NCBI GenBank assembly: GCA_963781955.1
Contig: CAWAHU010000002.1
Coordinates: forward strand, 62,001 to 126,000
Reading direction: 5' to 3'
Length of the DNA: 64,000 nt
Source: Bog-473 sp963781955
GTDB lineage: Bacteria; Actinomycetota; Acidimicrobiia; Acidimicrobiales; RAAP-2
A program made the translations under genes and the position numbers. How positions within the stretch are numbered: the first letter of the stretch is position 1; each line of letters begins with the position of its first letter. Shown here in pieces: positions 53,354 to 62,302 of this stretch. Under the pieces are notes generated by a model. That model saw only the letters and a program-made list of their open reading frames with translations, had not been told where the DNA came from and made no database searches.

Positions 53354-54523
53354 CTACAGTCGGTAGAGCTTGCGGGCGTTGTCTCCCATGACCCGCGCCT
53401 GTGTCTCGGCACGCAGAGCGCCCATCTTCTCAGCGACGCTCTCGACCGGTGAAGGGTAGAGGCAGGTCGGGTGGGGGAAGTCGGTCTCGAAGAGGATTCG
53501 CTCGTCACCGACGATGTCCATGAGGTTCTGGAGTTGGCCATGGCCCTCTTCGAACCAGAAGGTGGCATACCAGTTCTTGGCGAAGTACTCGGACGGCCTG
53601 TACTTCAGTGCCTCGAAATGATCAGGCGCGTTCTCGGCCAATTCGTAATCCATCGTCTCGAGGATGAAGGGGATCCAGCCGATGCCGCTCTCGACCGCGA
53701 CCATGGTGAGATCCGGGTAACGGTCGAACACGCCGGAGAAGATCGTGTTCATCACGACACGGGCGCTGTTGAGGAACAACATGCCGCCCCCGATGGCCGG
53801 CTTGACGTACTCGTCCTGCGACGCCCAGAAGTAGTTGCCGAAGAAGTCCATTGCGGTGTTGCTCGATCCGATGTGGAAGTGCACGGGCATGTTGAGTTCC
53901 GAACACACCTTCCACAGCGGGTCCCATGCCCGGTCGGCCAGGTCGGGGGCTCCGGCATCCTGCGGATCAGACGTCATGTTGATCCCGCGCAACCCGAGCC
54001 TGGCCGCCCTCCGGGTCTCTTCGATGCACAGATCGACGCTCCATGCCGGCATCAAGGTCATCGGAATGAAGCGGTTGCCCGACGACGTCATCATCTCGGA
54101 CATGGCGTCGTTGTAGATCTGGAGGCACAGCATGCGGAGGGACTCGTCAGGGATGACGTTGTTCAGCGTCGAGCCGCCGAGGCCCACCACGTTGGGGAAC
54201 AGGACCTGGGCATGGATGCCGCATTCGTCCATCAGCCTCAAGCGAGTCTGCGGGTCGAAGGCTGCTTCGTGCACCCAGTCGAGGCCGCGCTCCAACGCAT
54301 CGAGGAAGGGAAGCTTCGAGCTGTCTCGTGCCACGACACCCCCTCCGCGAGCGAACCCGATTTCGTTGCCGTCGACGACCCAGGTTGCGAGGCCCTCGCG
54401 CTCTTCTATGTGCAGGACGCGGTTCTCGTAGCCTTTCGGGGCGCGGCTGGTCCATAGGTCGTAGGGCTCCGTGTAATGGGTGTCTGCATCGATGATCTTG
54501 AAGTCTGCAGCCAGCTGCGCCAT
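53354..54523 (-). CDS. Amidohydrolase-family (Amidohydro_2/ACMSD-like) protein
   Basis: A 389-aa TIM-barrel metal hydrolase or decarboxylase. IIDADTHYTEPYDLW gives the N-terminal metal ligand (DxH type), VHFHIGSS a further His, and ILFETDFPHP the C-terminal Asp/His motif. The family includes aminocarboxymuconate semialdehyde decarboxylase and gamma-resorcylate decarboxylase; the substrate here is unknown. It is a paralogue of 55058-56224. Confidence 0.85.
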   Translation of the reverse strand: MAQLAADFKIIDADTHYTEPYDLWTSRAPKGYENRVLHIEEREGLATWVVDGNEIGFARGGGVVARDSSKLPFLDALERGLDWVHEAAFDPQTRLRLMDECGIHAQVLFPNVVGLGGSTLNNVIPDESLRMLCLQIYNDAMSEMMTSSGNRFIPMTLMPAWSVDLCIEETRRAARLGLRGINMTSDPQDAGAPDLADRAWDPLWKVCSELNMPVHFHIGSSNTAMDFFGNYFWASQDEYVKPAIGGGMLFLNSARVVMNTIFSGVFDRYPDLTMVAVESGIGWIPFILETMDYELAENAPDHFEALKYRPSEYFAKNWYATFWFEEGHGQLQNLMDIVGDERILFETDFPHPTCLYPSPVESVAEKMGALRAETQARVMGDNARKLYRL

Positions 54524-54670
54524 AGGACCTTCCTCTATTCTTCGATTGTTCGCGAGCCCTCGTCCGGGAGTCTCGCGCCCTCGCTTCTCGCAATGCCGAC
54601 GCCGTGTCTAAAGTCGCACGACCGGGTGGACTTCCCCCGGTCCGGATTTAGTTGGGATTCATCAAGTTTC

Positions 54671-54689
54671 GAGCCCATAGCGTGCCCGC
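54671..54689. repeat. Right-end repeat pair, unit B (degenerate)
   Basis: GAGCCCAT and GTGCCCGC, 11 bp apart, preceded by AAGTTTC and followed by ACGAACGCGAAAC and TGGATCA-GGG-TGATCCA, as in unit A. The partial core begins 149 bp later. Confidence 0.6.
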
Positions 54690-54819
54690 ACGAACGCGAA
54701 ACGGGGTGGATCAGGGTGATCCAGCGCTTCGCAGCCATAGGTCTCTTTTGGCCCAACCACCAGGGATTTCGACTGTTTCCGCTGGCAGGGCCGTTCCGCG
54801 GAATTCCACCCATTCCGAA

Positions 54820-54836
54820 CTGAAAAGCGTGAGGTC
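54820..54836 (+). repeat. Partial attachment core
   Basis: CTGAAAAGCGTGAGGTC matches the first 17 bp of the 43-bp core, preceded by the same TTCCGAA as at 53043, then diverges. Confidence 0.65.
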
Positions 54837-54896
54837 GCGCCGGACCGTCGAGAGCGTCCCTGGTCGCCGGCGTGTCAATCGGTTCATGTTGCCAAC

Positions 54897-54915
54897 GTAC
54901 CCACAGCGTGCCCAC
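54897..54915. repeat. Left-end repeat pair, unit C
   Basis: GTACCCAC (54897-54904) and GTGCCCAC (54908-54915), 11 bp apart, followed by CCGGAATGGAACAG, similar to the sequence after the left-end pair at 38009. Confidence 0.6.
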
Positions 54916-55057
54916 ACCGGAATGGAACAGCTTCTCAAGGACCACGCGGCGTGCCCCGACGCGCTGGCTCGCTCGGCGCACCACGGCAACGCTGACAAGC
55001 CGGCTCGTCGGCACAGATGTGGAGGGGCCGCGACCCATCGGCTCCCTCTGGCTGTCC

Positions 55058-56224
55058 TCAGGCGAGGCCGTAGAGCTTCGCAGCGTTGTCGTGCAAGACC
55101 CTGCAGACGACGTCATCCGCGAGACCGTCGAGGGCCTTCGTCGCATACTCACCGGGAGGCGCTCCGGTGCTGGCTGGCCCGGGGTGCTGGCATGTGGGGT
55201 GCGGGAAGTCGGTCTCGAAGAGCACATTGTCCGGGAAGCACTCGATGGCGAAACGCGCGGCGTCTTGCTCGAACCAGAAGCAGCCGTAGATCTGACGGCG
55301 GAAGTACTCCGACGGCAGCAGGTCGTATCCGGGATGCGCCTCACGGATCGCGCTGTTGCCCCACTGCCAGTCAAACGTCTCGAGCACACCGGGTAGCCAG
55401 CCGACACCCGACTCCACCGAGACGAAGCGCAGCTCCGGGAAGCGATGACACACGCCGCCGAAGACGAGGTCGGCGAGCGTGTCGATGTTGTCCATGATCA
55501 TGAGCGCAGAGATCTTGGGGAACTTCGCCTGGAAACTGAGATGCGGATCCTTGGCGAACGGCGCAGTGATGTCGCCGCCACCGATGTGGAAAGTGATCGG
55601 GACCTCGGTGTCCTGAGCGGCAGCCCAAAGACGGTCCCAGTGCGGATCCGAGAGCGGTGGCTCGCCGTGCGAGTCGGGGTGGTTGCAGAAGTTCACTGCC
55701 TTGTGACCGTTCCCGACGCAGCGCTCGAGCTCCGCGACGGCGAAGTCCAGGTCCCAAAAGGGCGTGGACATCACTGGGATCAGTCGCGACGGATCGGCCG
55801 AGGCCCACTCGACGAGGAAGTCGTTGTAGGCGCGCACGCACGCCGTGACCAGCTCGCGATCACCGAGCTTCAGGAAGTACGCCGATCCGAATCCAGCGAC
55901 GTTCGGGTAGAGCACCTGCGCATAGATGCCCTCGTCGTCCATGTGCGCGAGGCGAGCGCTGGCGTCGTAGGCGGACGGTGGGATCTCTTCGTACGTTCTG
56001 GGACCCTCGGGCACGTAGCCGTGCCAGCCTGCGATCGCCGTGTTGCCCGGTGCGTTGAGGAAGTTGCCGGCGGCCACCCAAATGTCGGTACCGCGCACGT
56101 TCTCGACGTGGGGTACGGCCTCTCCCCATTTCGACGACACCCGTGACGTCCACAAGTCGGGCGGCTCGGTCAGGTGCGTGTCGACGTCGACCACGCGATA
56201 GCGCTGGAACAACTCCGCAGGCAT
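55058..56224 (-). CDS. Amidohydrolase-family (Amidohydro_2) protein, second paralogue
   Basis: A 388-aa paralogue of 53354-54523: VVDVDTHLTEPPDLWTSR at the N-terminus, ITFHIGGGD with metal His, and VLFETDFPHPTCQ near the end. It starts 45 bp downstream of the ArsR gene on the same strand, so the two are probably cotranscribed. The substrate is unknown. Confidence 0.85.
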   Translation of the reverse strand: MPAELFQRYRVVDVDTHLTEPPDLWTSRVSSKWGEAVPHVENVRGTDIWVAAGNFLNAPGNTAIAGWHGYVPEGPRTYEEIPPSAYDASARLAHMDDEGIYAQVLYPNVAGFGSAYFLKLGDRELVTACVRAYNDFLVEWASADPSRLIPVMSTPFWDLDFAVAELERCVGNGHKAVNFCNHPDSHGEPPLSDPHWDRLWAAAQDTEVPITFHIGGGDITAPFAKDPHLSFQAKFPKISALMIMDNIDTLADLVFGGVCHRFPELRFVSVESGVGWLPGVLETFDWQWGNSAIREAHPGYDLLPSEYFRRQIYGCFWFEQDAARFAIECFPDNVLFETDFPHPTCQHPGPASTGAPPGEYATKALDGLADDVVCRVLHDNAAKLYGLA

Positions 56225-56269
56225 GGTTTCGCCCCCAGTCTCTCCGCTCTGAAGGGTACTGCGCGTGAA

Positions 56270-56608
56270 TCAGACCCCGGGCGCCGACTCCAGCTCGGCA
56301 AGGAGTTCCCTCGTTTCAACGAGGGACGACGTGAGAATCTTCTTCGCCACGTCGAGCAGTTGGAAGATCATCGGGTTACTGACCGAGTAGACGACGGTGG
56401 CGCCCTCTTTGCGTGATTGCACGAGATTCGCTCGGCGCATGATCCCGAGTTGCTGGGACAGATGCGACGATTCGATGCCGACCTCGGGGATGAGTTCGCT
56501 CACGGTCCGATCGCCGTCCCGGAGTACCTCCAAGACTCGGATCCGAGCTGGGTGAGCGAGGGTCTTGAAGAACTCCGCTTTCACCTGGTAGATCGGGGTG
56601 GGAGCCAC
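56270..56608 (-). CDS. ArsR-family regulator, Rv0081-like
   Basis: A 112-aa winged-helix repressor from GTG 56608, which has AAGGAG upstream. YQVKAEFFKTLAHPARIRVLEVL and ESSHLSQQLGIMRRANLV closely resemble mycobacterial Rv0081, the regulator encoded beside Rv0082-Rv0087. There is no Cys, so it does not sense metals through thiolates. The frame extends to 56701, but the AT-rich upstream part looks like promoter DNA. It is divergent from the hydrogenase-4-like operon and probably controls it and itself. Confidence 0.87.
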   Translation of the reverse strand: MAPTPIYQVKAEFFKTLAHPARIRVLEVLRDGDRTVSELIPEVGIESSHLSQQLGIMRRANLVQSRKEGATVVYSVSNPMIFQLLDVAKKILTSSLVETRELLAELESAPGV

Positions 56609-56654
56609 CAGGGTTGTCTCCTTGTCCAGGTCGGTGCCGTAGGTCAGTACCTCT

Positions 56655-56735
56655 TGAGAGGATAACTGATTGATAAGTATGTTATCTATTGGATTTGACA
56701 ACTGATCTATTCATCGATTGACGTATGTGTCAATT
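56655..56735. promoter_or_regulatory. AT-rich divergent promoter with two inverted repeats
   Basis: GATAAC (56661-56666) mirrors GTTATC (56681-56686), and TTGAC (56718-56722) mirrors GTCAA (56729-56733); a TTGACA lies at 56695-56700. The stretch is strikingly AT-rich between the ArsR gene and the membrane-complex operon. ArsR operators are inverted repeats, so these are candidates. Confidence 0.6.
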
Positions 56736-57224
56736 ATGCGGCTCCGGACGCTGGGCAGACGGATGCGGGTACGTCCGGCCGACATCGAGGATTCCAACGG
56801 ACCAAGCCCCGCAGTGGAAACTGCGGCCGCACGGCTGCGGGGATCGCTACAGCTCCGACACGTAGACGCAGGGTCGTGCAATGGGTGCGAGATGGAGATC
56901 GCGTCGATCTTCTCCCCAATCTACGACGCCGAGCGCTTCGGCATCCGGCTCGAGGCATCACCGCGCCACACTGATGGGCTACTCGTGACCGGCCCTGTCA
57001 CCCGCAACCTGGCGGACCCGCTACGCAAGACGCTCGAGGCCGTGCCCCAGCCACGGGTCGTCGTCGCGGTGGGTGACTGCGCCCGCGATTGCGGGGTGTT
57101 CCGTGGTGCCTACGGCGTCGAGGGAGCCGTAGGCGACGTGGTACCCGTCGACCTCGAAGTACCCGGCTGCCCCCCGGACCCGGCCGCAATTGTGCGTGCC
57201 CTCCGGGGACTGGCCGGGACGTGA
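56736..57224 (+). CDS. NuoB/HyfI-like iron-sulfur subunit
   Basis: About 162 aa, the small-subunit partner of the membrane complex, similar in position to Rv0082. [4Fe-4S] ligands lie in GSCNGCEMEI, in GDCARDCGVF and in VPGCPPDP, the pattern of NuoB/HyfI cluster N2. The start is uncertain: ATG 56736, ATG 56763 and TTG 56718 all precede the conserved part. The stop overlaps the next start. Electrons should enter the complex through this cluster. Confidence 0.87.
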   Translation: MRLRTLGRRMRVRPADIEDSNGPSPAVETAAARLRGSLQLRHVDAGSCNGCEMEIASIFSPIYDAERFGIRLEASPRHTDGLLVTGPVTRNLADPLRKTLEAVPQPRVVVAVGDCARDCGVFRGAYGVEGAVGDVVPVDLEVPGCPPDPAAIVRALRGLAGT

Positions 57225-59227
57225 CGTCAGCGCTGCTCGCCGCGGTCGCACTGACCTGCCTGGCTGCTGCCCTTGCCGGAGCCGCCTCCACCGATCAGGT
57301 TCGAATTGGTCTGTCGACGGCACTCACGATCGCCGCCTGCGGGCTCGGCCTCATCGTCGGGGCTGACGTCCTCCACTCGGGTCACCCTGCCGTCGTGCAC
57401 ACGGCTGCCCTGATGCCGCTTTCGAACTTTTCTCTGGCCCTCGATCGCTTCGGCGCCCTCTTCGTCGTCGTCACCGCCGGCGTCGGTATCTGCGCCATGG
57501 TCTTTCGAGTCGGGTACACGGGCCACGGGCTCTCGAGCCGGACGGCTTCGTGCATCCTCCCGCTGTTCGTAATGACCCTGCTGCTCGTCCCCGCCGCGTC
57601 CAACGTGACCACGTTCTTGTTCCTTTGGGAGCTGATGGCCGTCACGTCGCTCCTTCTCGTCCTCACCGACCATGCGCACCGCAGCGAGGTGCAGGTCGCC
57701 GGTCAGTGGTACGCGGTGATGACGCAGTTCGGTGCGGCGGCATTGATCCTTGGACTGGTTTTGCTGGCGACACGCTCTGGGAGCCAGTCCTTCGCTGTCA
57801 TCGCTCTCAAGTCGCCGCACCTGCCGGCTTGGGTGCGGAGCACCGCCTTCGTGCTCGCGCTGGTCGGTTTCGGGTCGAAGGCCGGCGCGGTGCCCCTGCA
57901 CGTGTGGCTTCCCCGGGCCCACCCCGAGGCACCGGGGCCGGTTTCCGCCCTGATGTCGGCCGCCATGGTGAACCTCGGCGTGTACGGCATTGTCCGGGTC
58001 GGCATGGGCCTGCTCGACGGCGGGCCGACGTGGTGGTGGCTCCTCGTGATGGCACTCGGGGCTCTCTCGGCCATGTTCGGGTCTCTGCACTCGGCGACCA
58101 GCAGGGACCTCAAACGCTTGCTCGCCTACTCGACCACGGACAATGTCGGCCTGATGCTGCTTGGGGTCGGCGCCTCGGGCCTGTTCGCCTCCACCGGGCA
58201 TCGGACACTCGCCCTCGTGGCGCTGGTGGCCGCGTTGCTCCACGTCGTCTTTCATGCGGTGTTCAAGGGTTCGCTGTTCCTCTCCGCCAGCTCCGTTCAA
58301 CAAGCAACGGGGAGCACGGACCTCGACGGGCTCGGGGGCCTCCTCAAGCGGATGCCGGTGAGCGGCACCGTCTTTCTGGTGGGTGGACTGGCCATCGCCG
58401 CTCTTCCGCCCTTCTGCGGTTTCGTGAGCGAATGGCTCCTCCTCCAGAGCATGCTCCATGGCCTTCCCTCGAGCGACGTGACCATCGCCGTGGCGATGCC
58501 GATCGGTGTCGGCGTGCTCGCACTCACCGGTGGTCTCACTGCCTTCACCTTCGCCAAGGCGATCGGCATCGGCCTCCTGGGACTTCCCCGCACGGAACGG
58601 GCCGAGCGGGCCACAGAGGTCCGTCGCTCCATGTGGACCGGGGCCGGCCTGCTGGCCGTGCTGTGCCTGGTCTTCGGCGTGGCTCCCTTTCTGGTCATCC
58701 CCGCTGTGGTCGACGCGGCCGGCAACGTCACGCGTCTTCGCCTCACTGGACCTTTGAACCATGGCTGGCAGATAGGGCTTCCGGGCGTCCCCGGCATGCT
58801 CGCCCCGGCGCTGCTGGCGCTCGGCCTCGTGGTCTGCGGAGGACTGGTCGCCCTCGCTCGCCGACTGGTCCAACACAGCCCGGTCCGTCTCGCCGAAGCG
58901 TGGGGCTGTGGTCGAGAGCTCCAGACGGCCCGTATGGAGTACACCGCCACCTCGTTCGGGGAGCCGCTCACGCGGGTGTTCGAAGACGTGCTGAATCCCT
59001 CACGCGATGTCGACGTCAGTCACATCGCCGAGTCGCGCTACTACACCGAAGCTGCGGTGATCCACACCTCGCTCGACGACGCGTTCGAGCGGCACCTTTA
59101 CCATCGGGCGGACCGAGGACTTCAGCGCTGGGGTGCCGTCGCCCGTCGGGTGCCGAACGGGAGCGTGCACCGGTACCTGGCCTTCGGCCTCGTCGCGCTG
59201 ATCGTGGTCCTGGTGGTCCTGGGATGA
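57221..59227 (+). CDS. HyfB-like (NuoL/MrpA-type) membrane subunit
   Basis: A 668-aa antiporter-like subunit with about 16 helices. Channel residues include the Glu in LFLWELMAVTSLLL and the Lys in GFGSKAGAVPLHVWLPRAHPEAPGPVSALMS; the motif DLKRLLAYSTTDNVG is typical. Corresponds to Rv0083/HyfB. It probably moves H+ or Na+. GTG 57221 overlaps the upstream stop (GTGA). Confidence 0.9.
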   Translation: MTSALLAAVALTCLAAALAGAASTDQVRIGLSTALTIAACGLGLIVGADVLHSGHPAVVHTAALMPLSNFSLALDRFGALFVVVTAGVGICAMVFRVGYTGHGLSSRTASCILPLFVMTLLLVPAASNVTTFLFLWELMAVTSLLLVLTDHAHRSEVQVAGQWYAVMTQFGAAALILGLVLLATRSGSQSFAVIALKSPHLPAWVRSTAFVLALVGFGSKAGAVPLHVWLPRAHPEAPGPVSALMSAAMVNLGVYGIVRVGMGLLDGGPTWWWLLVMALGALSAMFGSLHSATSRDLKRLLAYSTTDNVGLMLLGVGASGLFASTGHRTLALVALVAALLHVVFHAVFKGSLFLSASSVQQATGSTDLDGLGGLLKRMPVSGTVFLVGGLAIAALPPFCGFVSEWLLLQSMLHGLPSSDVTIAVAMPIGVGVLALTGGLTAFTFAKAIGIGLLGLPRTERAERATEVRRSMWTGAGLLAVLCLVFGVAPFLVIPAVVDAAGNVTRLRLTGPLNHGWQIGLPGVPGMLAPALLALGLVVCGGLVALARRLVQHSPVRLAEAWGCGRELQTARMEYTATSFGEPLTRVFEDVLNPSRDVDVSHIAESRYYTEAAVIHTSLDDAFERHLYHRADRGLQRWGAVARRVPNGSVHRYLAFGLVALIVVLVVLG

Positions 59228-60186
59228 GCGTCGGCTGGTCATCCACCTCCATGGCTGCCATCTCGTTGCTGCAGGTGATCCTGGTCGTCCTCGGTGCTCC
59301 GCTCCTGGTTGGGCTCATGCGCAAGGTGCGCTGCCGGATGGAGGGCCGGATCGGGCCACCGATCCGCCAACCCTTGCTCGACCTACGCAAGCTGGCGCGC
59401 CGTGAACGGATGCGACCCGAGCACGCCAGCTGGGTCTTCCCCTTGGCTCCCGTGGTACTGGTTGCGAGCACCCTGGTGATCGCCCTCATCGCGCCGCTGC
59501 TGGCCACCGATCCCGCGTTCGGCTGGTCCGCTGACTTGTTCGCGGTGGTCTTCCTCCTCCTTCTCGGCTCGGTCTTCCTCGCGCTCGGCGGCCTCGACAC
59601 CGCCACGGCGTTCGGGGGCATGGGGGCAAGCCGTGCCATGACGATCGGAGCCCTGGCCGAGCCCGCCCTGCTCGTGGCGATCCTCGCCCTCTCGGTCCCC
59701 GCTCGCTCCTCCAACCTGCCGGCCATCATCACGAGGTCGCTCGCGCATCCCGCCTGGCTGGCCACGCCACAGCGGGTCTTGGCCCTGGTCGCATTCGTGA
59801 TCGTGATCATCGCCGAAGCGGGACGGCTCCCCGTCGACAACCCGACCACGCACCTGGAGCTCACGATGATCCACGAGGCCATGATCCTCGAGTACGCCGG
59901 GCCGGACCTCGCGCTCGTGAAACTGGGCGAATCCATGAGGTTGGTCGTGCTGTTCACGCTCCTGGCCAACCTCTTCCTCCCGTGGGGCATCGCCACCGCC
60001 CCTGGCCCCTCGCACCTGGCGGTGGCTTTGCTGGCCACCGCGGGAAAGGTCGCCGTTCTCGGTGCCGCCCTGGCCGCCTTCGAGGTGACGGTAGCCAAGC
60101 TGCGGCTCTTCCGGGTGCCCGAGTTGATGGCGGGGGCGTTCGTCCTGGCTATCCTGGCCGTCCTCTCCGCCCTGGTGGTGCCATGA
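59224..60186 (+). CDS. hycD: HycD/HyfC-like (NuoH-type) membrane subunit
   Basis: A 320-aa NuoH-like subunit with eight helices that anchors the peripheral arm. RCRMEGRIGPPIRQPLLDLRKL and IIAEAGRLPVDNPTTHLELTMIHEAM are the family's hallmark cytoplasmic loops with charged residues near the quinone-like or lateral cavity. ATG overlaps the upstream stop. Corresponds to Rv0084. Confidence 0.92.
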   Translation: MSVGWSSTSMAAISLLQVILVVLGAPLLVGLMRKVRCRMEGRIGPPIRQPLLDLRKLARRERMRPEHASWVFPLAPVVLVASTLVIALIAPLLATDPAFGWSADLFAVVFLLLLGSVFLALGGLDTATAFGGMGASRAMTIGALAEPALLVAILALSVPARSSNLPAIITRSLAHPAWLATPQRVLALVAFVIVIIAEAGRLPVDNPTTHLELTMIHEAMILEYAGPDLALVKLGESMRLVVLFTLLANLFLPWGIATAPGPSHLAVALLATAGKVAVLGAALAAFEVTVAKLRLFRVPELMAGAFVLAILAVLSALVVP

Positions 60187-60842
60187 CCGGGTCGTCCTAC
60201 TCCTCCGCCCTGACCCTGGCCGCCGGCGCGGTGCTCGTCTGCGCGGTCGCGACCCTGTGGCTCGCCTCGATCCGCTCCGTCGTCAAGATGGTGGCGGCCC
60301 AGGGCATGGCACTGGGACTGGTCGCCGTGGTCCTGGGTGTCCACCTCCATGACGTCGGCCTGCTCGCCGCCGCTGCGGTCGTCGTGGTCGTCAAGGGCGT
60401 GGTGATCCCGGTACTGCTCGGGCGGGCGAGCGGTGCGAGCTCCGATGCTCGTGAGAACAGACCCCTCGTCAACGTCCCCGCCTCGCTGGTGGCCTCCGCC
60501 GCACTCATCGTGCTGGCCTTCGTGACCGGGCGCGGCGTGGCGCGCTTCGTCGGCACGCCGGCCGGTGCGCTGGTGCCCGTCGGGATCGCGACGCTGCTGA
60601 TCGGCTTCTTCGTCCTCGTAGCTCGCCGACGACCCACGTTTCAGATCGTGGGACTGCTGATGGTGGACAACGGGATCGCGCTCACCGCCTTCTTGTGCAC
60701 CGCTGGATTCCCCTTCCTGATTGAGCTGGGGGTCTCCTTCGACGTGCTCCTGGGCGTCGTGGTCTTGATGGTGCTGTCGCAGCGACTGCACCTCGAGTTC
60801 GGTGATATTGACCTCGACGAGCTCCAGGAGCTGCACGACTGA
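60183..60842 (+). CDS. hycP: HyfE/HycP-like membrane subunit
   Basis: A 219-aa membrane protein with about six helices. It combines NuoK-like features (VDNGIALTAFLCTAGFPFLIELGVSFDVLLGVVVLMV) with a C-terminal acidic tail, as in HyfE and Rv0085. ATG overlaps the hycD-like stop. Confidence 0.88.
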   Translation: MTGSSYSSALTLAAGAVLVCAVATLWLASIRSVVKMVAAQGMALGLVAVVLGVHLHDVGLLAAAAVVVVVKGVVIPVLLGRASGASSDARENRPLVNVPASLVASAALIVLAFVTGRGVARFVGTPAGALVPVGIATLLIGFFVLVARRRPTFQIVGLLMVDNGIALTAFLCTAGFPFLIELGVSFDVLLGVVVLMVLSQRLHLEFGDIDLDELQELHD

Positions 60843-62302
60843 TGGTGCTCGTGACGATCCTGGTCCTCCCTTTGCTCGGCGGCGCGGCCATCGCCGCCGG
60901 GCGGGGCCGACGCTCGACGGCATGGGTCGCCGTGGCCACCAACGGAGCCGTACTCGTCCTGGGAATCCTGACCGCCGTCCGGATCGTTCGACACGGTCCG
61001 CTTTCCGGCGCGTGGGGAGCCCTGCGGGCCGACGCACTGAGCGTGTTCATGCTCATCGTCATCGGCGCCATTTCGCTGCTGTCCTCGTGGATCGGGATCC
61101 GAACCATGGCGCGTGAGCGGGCCGAGGAACAGGGCAACCCGGCGCGGTCATCGCACTACGGCATGCTGGTGCAGGCATTCGTGAGCTTCATGCTCCTCGC
61201 CGTGCTCGCGGCGAACGTGGGCGTGCTCTGGGTGGCCGTCGAGGCCACGACGATCGTCACCGTCTTCCTGGTCGGCCACCGGCGGACCAAGGGATCGCTC
61301 GAGGCTGCGTGGAAATACATCGTGATCTGCTCGGTCGGCATCGCGCTGGCCTTCTTGGGCACCGTCTTCGTCTACTTGGCGGCACTGCACGCCGGAGGGC
61401 ACTCGGCTGAGGCGCTCGACTGGACCTCGCTCATGGCGCACGCGCACCGCTTCAACCCGTCGCTGATGCGTCTCGCCTTCGGATTGCTCGTCCTCGGCTA
61501 CGGCACCAAGGTCGGCCTCGCCCCGATGCACAGCTGGCTCCCCGACGCCCACAGCCAGGCCCCCGCCCCGGTGTCGGCCTTGATGTCGGGAGTCCTCCTC
61601 ACCGTGGCCTTCTACGCCATCCTGCGCCTCAAGGCGGTGACCGACGCCGCCGTCGGCCCCGGGTTCGCACGCACCTTGCTCGTGGTCGTCGCCCTCCTCT
61701 CGTTGGCCCTGGCGGCTTCGCTGCTGGTCACCCAGCGTGACTACAAGCGAATGCTCGCCTACCACAGCATCGAACACATGGGGCTGATCGCCCTCGGCGC
61801 CGCTGCGGGCATCAGGCTTGCCATCGCCGCAGTCCTCCTCCACATCCTCGGTCACGGGTTGGCCAAGAGCGTGCTCTTCTTGACCTCCGGGGAGATCATG
61901 GCCGAAGAGGGCACCAGCCAGATCGACGGCGTACGGGCCCTCCTGGGCCGCCGCCCGGCCCTGGGCGGCCTGTTCGGGGTAGGACTCTTGGCGTTGTTGG
62001 GCCTTCCGCCCTTCAGCCTCTTCACCAGCGAGCTCGTGATGGTCCGGGCCGAGTTCGAGGTGGGGCTCGGTTGGGCCGCCGTCCTGGCCATGGTCGCAAT
62101 GGTGGTGATCTTCATCGCCGTGGTGAGCCACGCCCGTCACATGCTCCTGGGTCCGCCGGAGTCACCGGGCGTTGCTGTTCCGCCGCCTCGTTGGATCGCC
62201 GCGCCACTCGTCGCCGGCTTGGCCGTCTGCGGCTTCATCGGCGTGTTTGCCTGGCCGCTCTCGGGCCTCCTCGAGGCAGCGGCGCGGGTGGTGGCGTCGT
62301 GA
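60842..62302 (+). CDS. hycQ: HyfF/HycQ-like (NuoN/M-type) membrane subunit
   Basis: A 486-aa antiporter-like subunit with about 14 helices. GYGTKVGLAPMHSWLPDAHSQAPAPVSALMSG carries the conserved channel Lys, WVAVEATTIVTVFLVGHRR the Glu, and DYKRMLAYHSIEHMG the family motif. Corresponds to Rv0086/HyfF. It is a second ion-translocating subunit in the same complex. Starts and stops overlap both neighbours. Confidence 0.91.
   Translation: MVLVTILVLPLLGGAAIAAGRGRRSTAWVAVATNGAVLVLGILTAVRIVRHGPLSGAWGALRADALSVFMLIVIGAISLLSSWIGIRTMARERAEEQGNPARSSHYGMLVQAFVSFMLLAVLAANVGVLWVAVEATTIVTVFLVGHRRTKGSLEAAWKYIVICSVGIALAFLGTVFVYLAALHAGGHSAEALDWTSLMAHAHRFNPSLMRLAFGLLVLGYGTKVGLAPMHSWLPDAHSQAPAPVSALMSGVLLTVAFYAILRLKAVTDAAVGPGFARTLLVVVALLSLALAASLLVTQRDYKRMLAYHSIEHMGLIALGAAAGIRLAIAAVLLHILGHGLAKSVLFLTSGEIMAEEGTSQIDGVRALLGRRPALGGLFGVGLLALLGLPPFSLFTSELVMVRAEFEVGLGWAAVLAMVAMVVIFIAVVSHARHMLLGPPESPGVAVPPPRWIAAPLVAGLAVCGFIGVFAWPLSGLLEAAARVVAS

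Larger units (their letters stand above)
53043..54836. mobile_element. Integrase-less unit with one amidohydrolase gene
   Basis: Bounded on the left by the 43-bp core (and a degenerate core at about 53152) and on the right by a 17-bp core match at 54820-54836. Left-type repeats lie at 53222 and right-type repeats at 54671. The only gene is an amidohydrolase. It looks like a cis-mobilisable cassette or a deletion remnant of a related element. Confidence 0.5.
54524..55057. other. Junction region between two amidohydrolase genes
   Basis: Carries right-type repeats (54671-54689), a partial core (54820-54836) and left-type repeats (54897-54915) in the order expected where one element abuts another. 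No gene supported. Confidence 0.6.
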
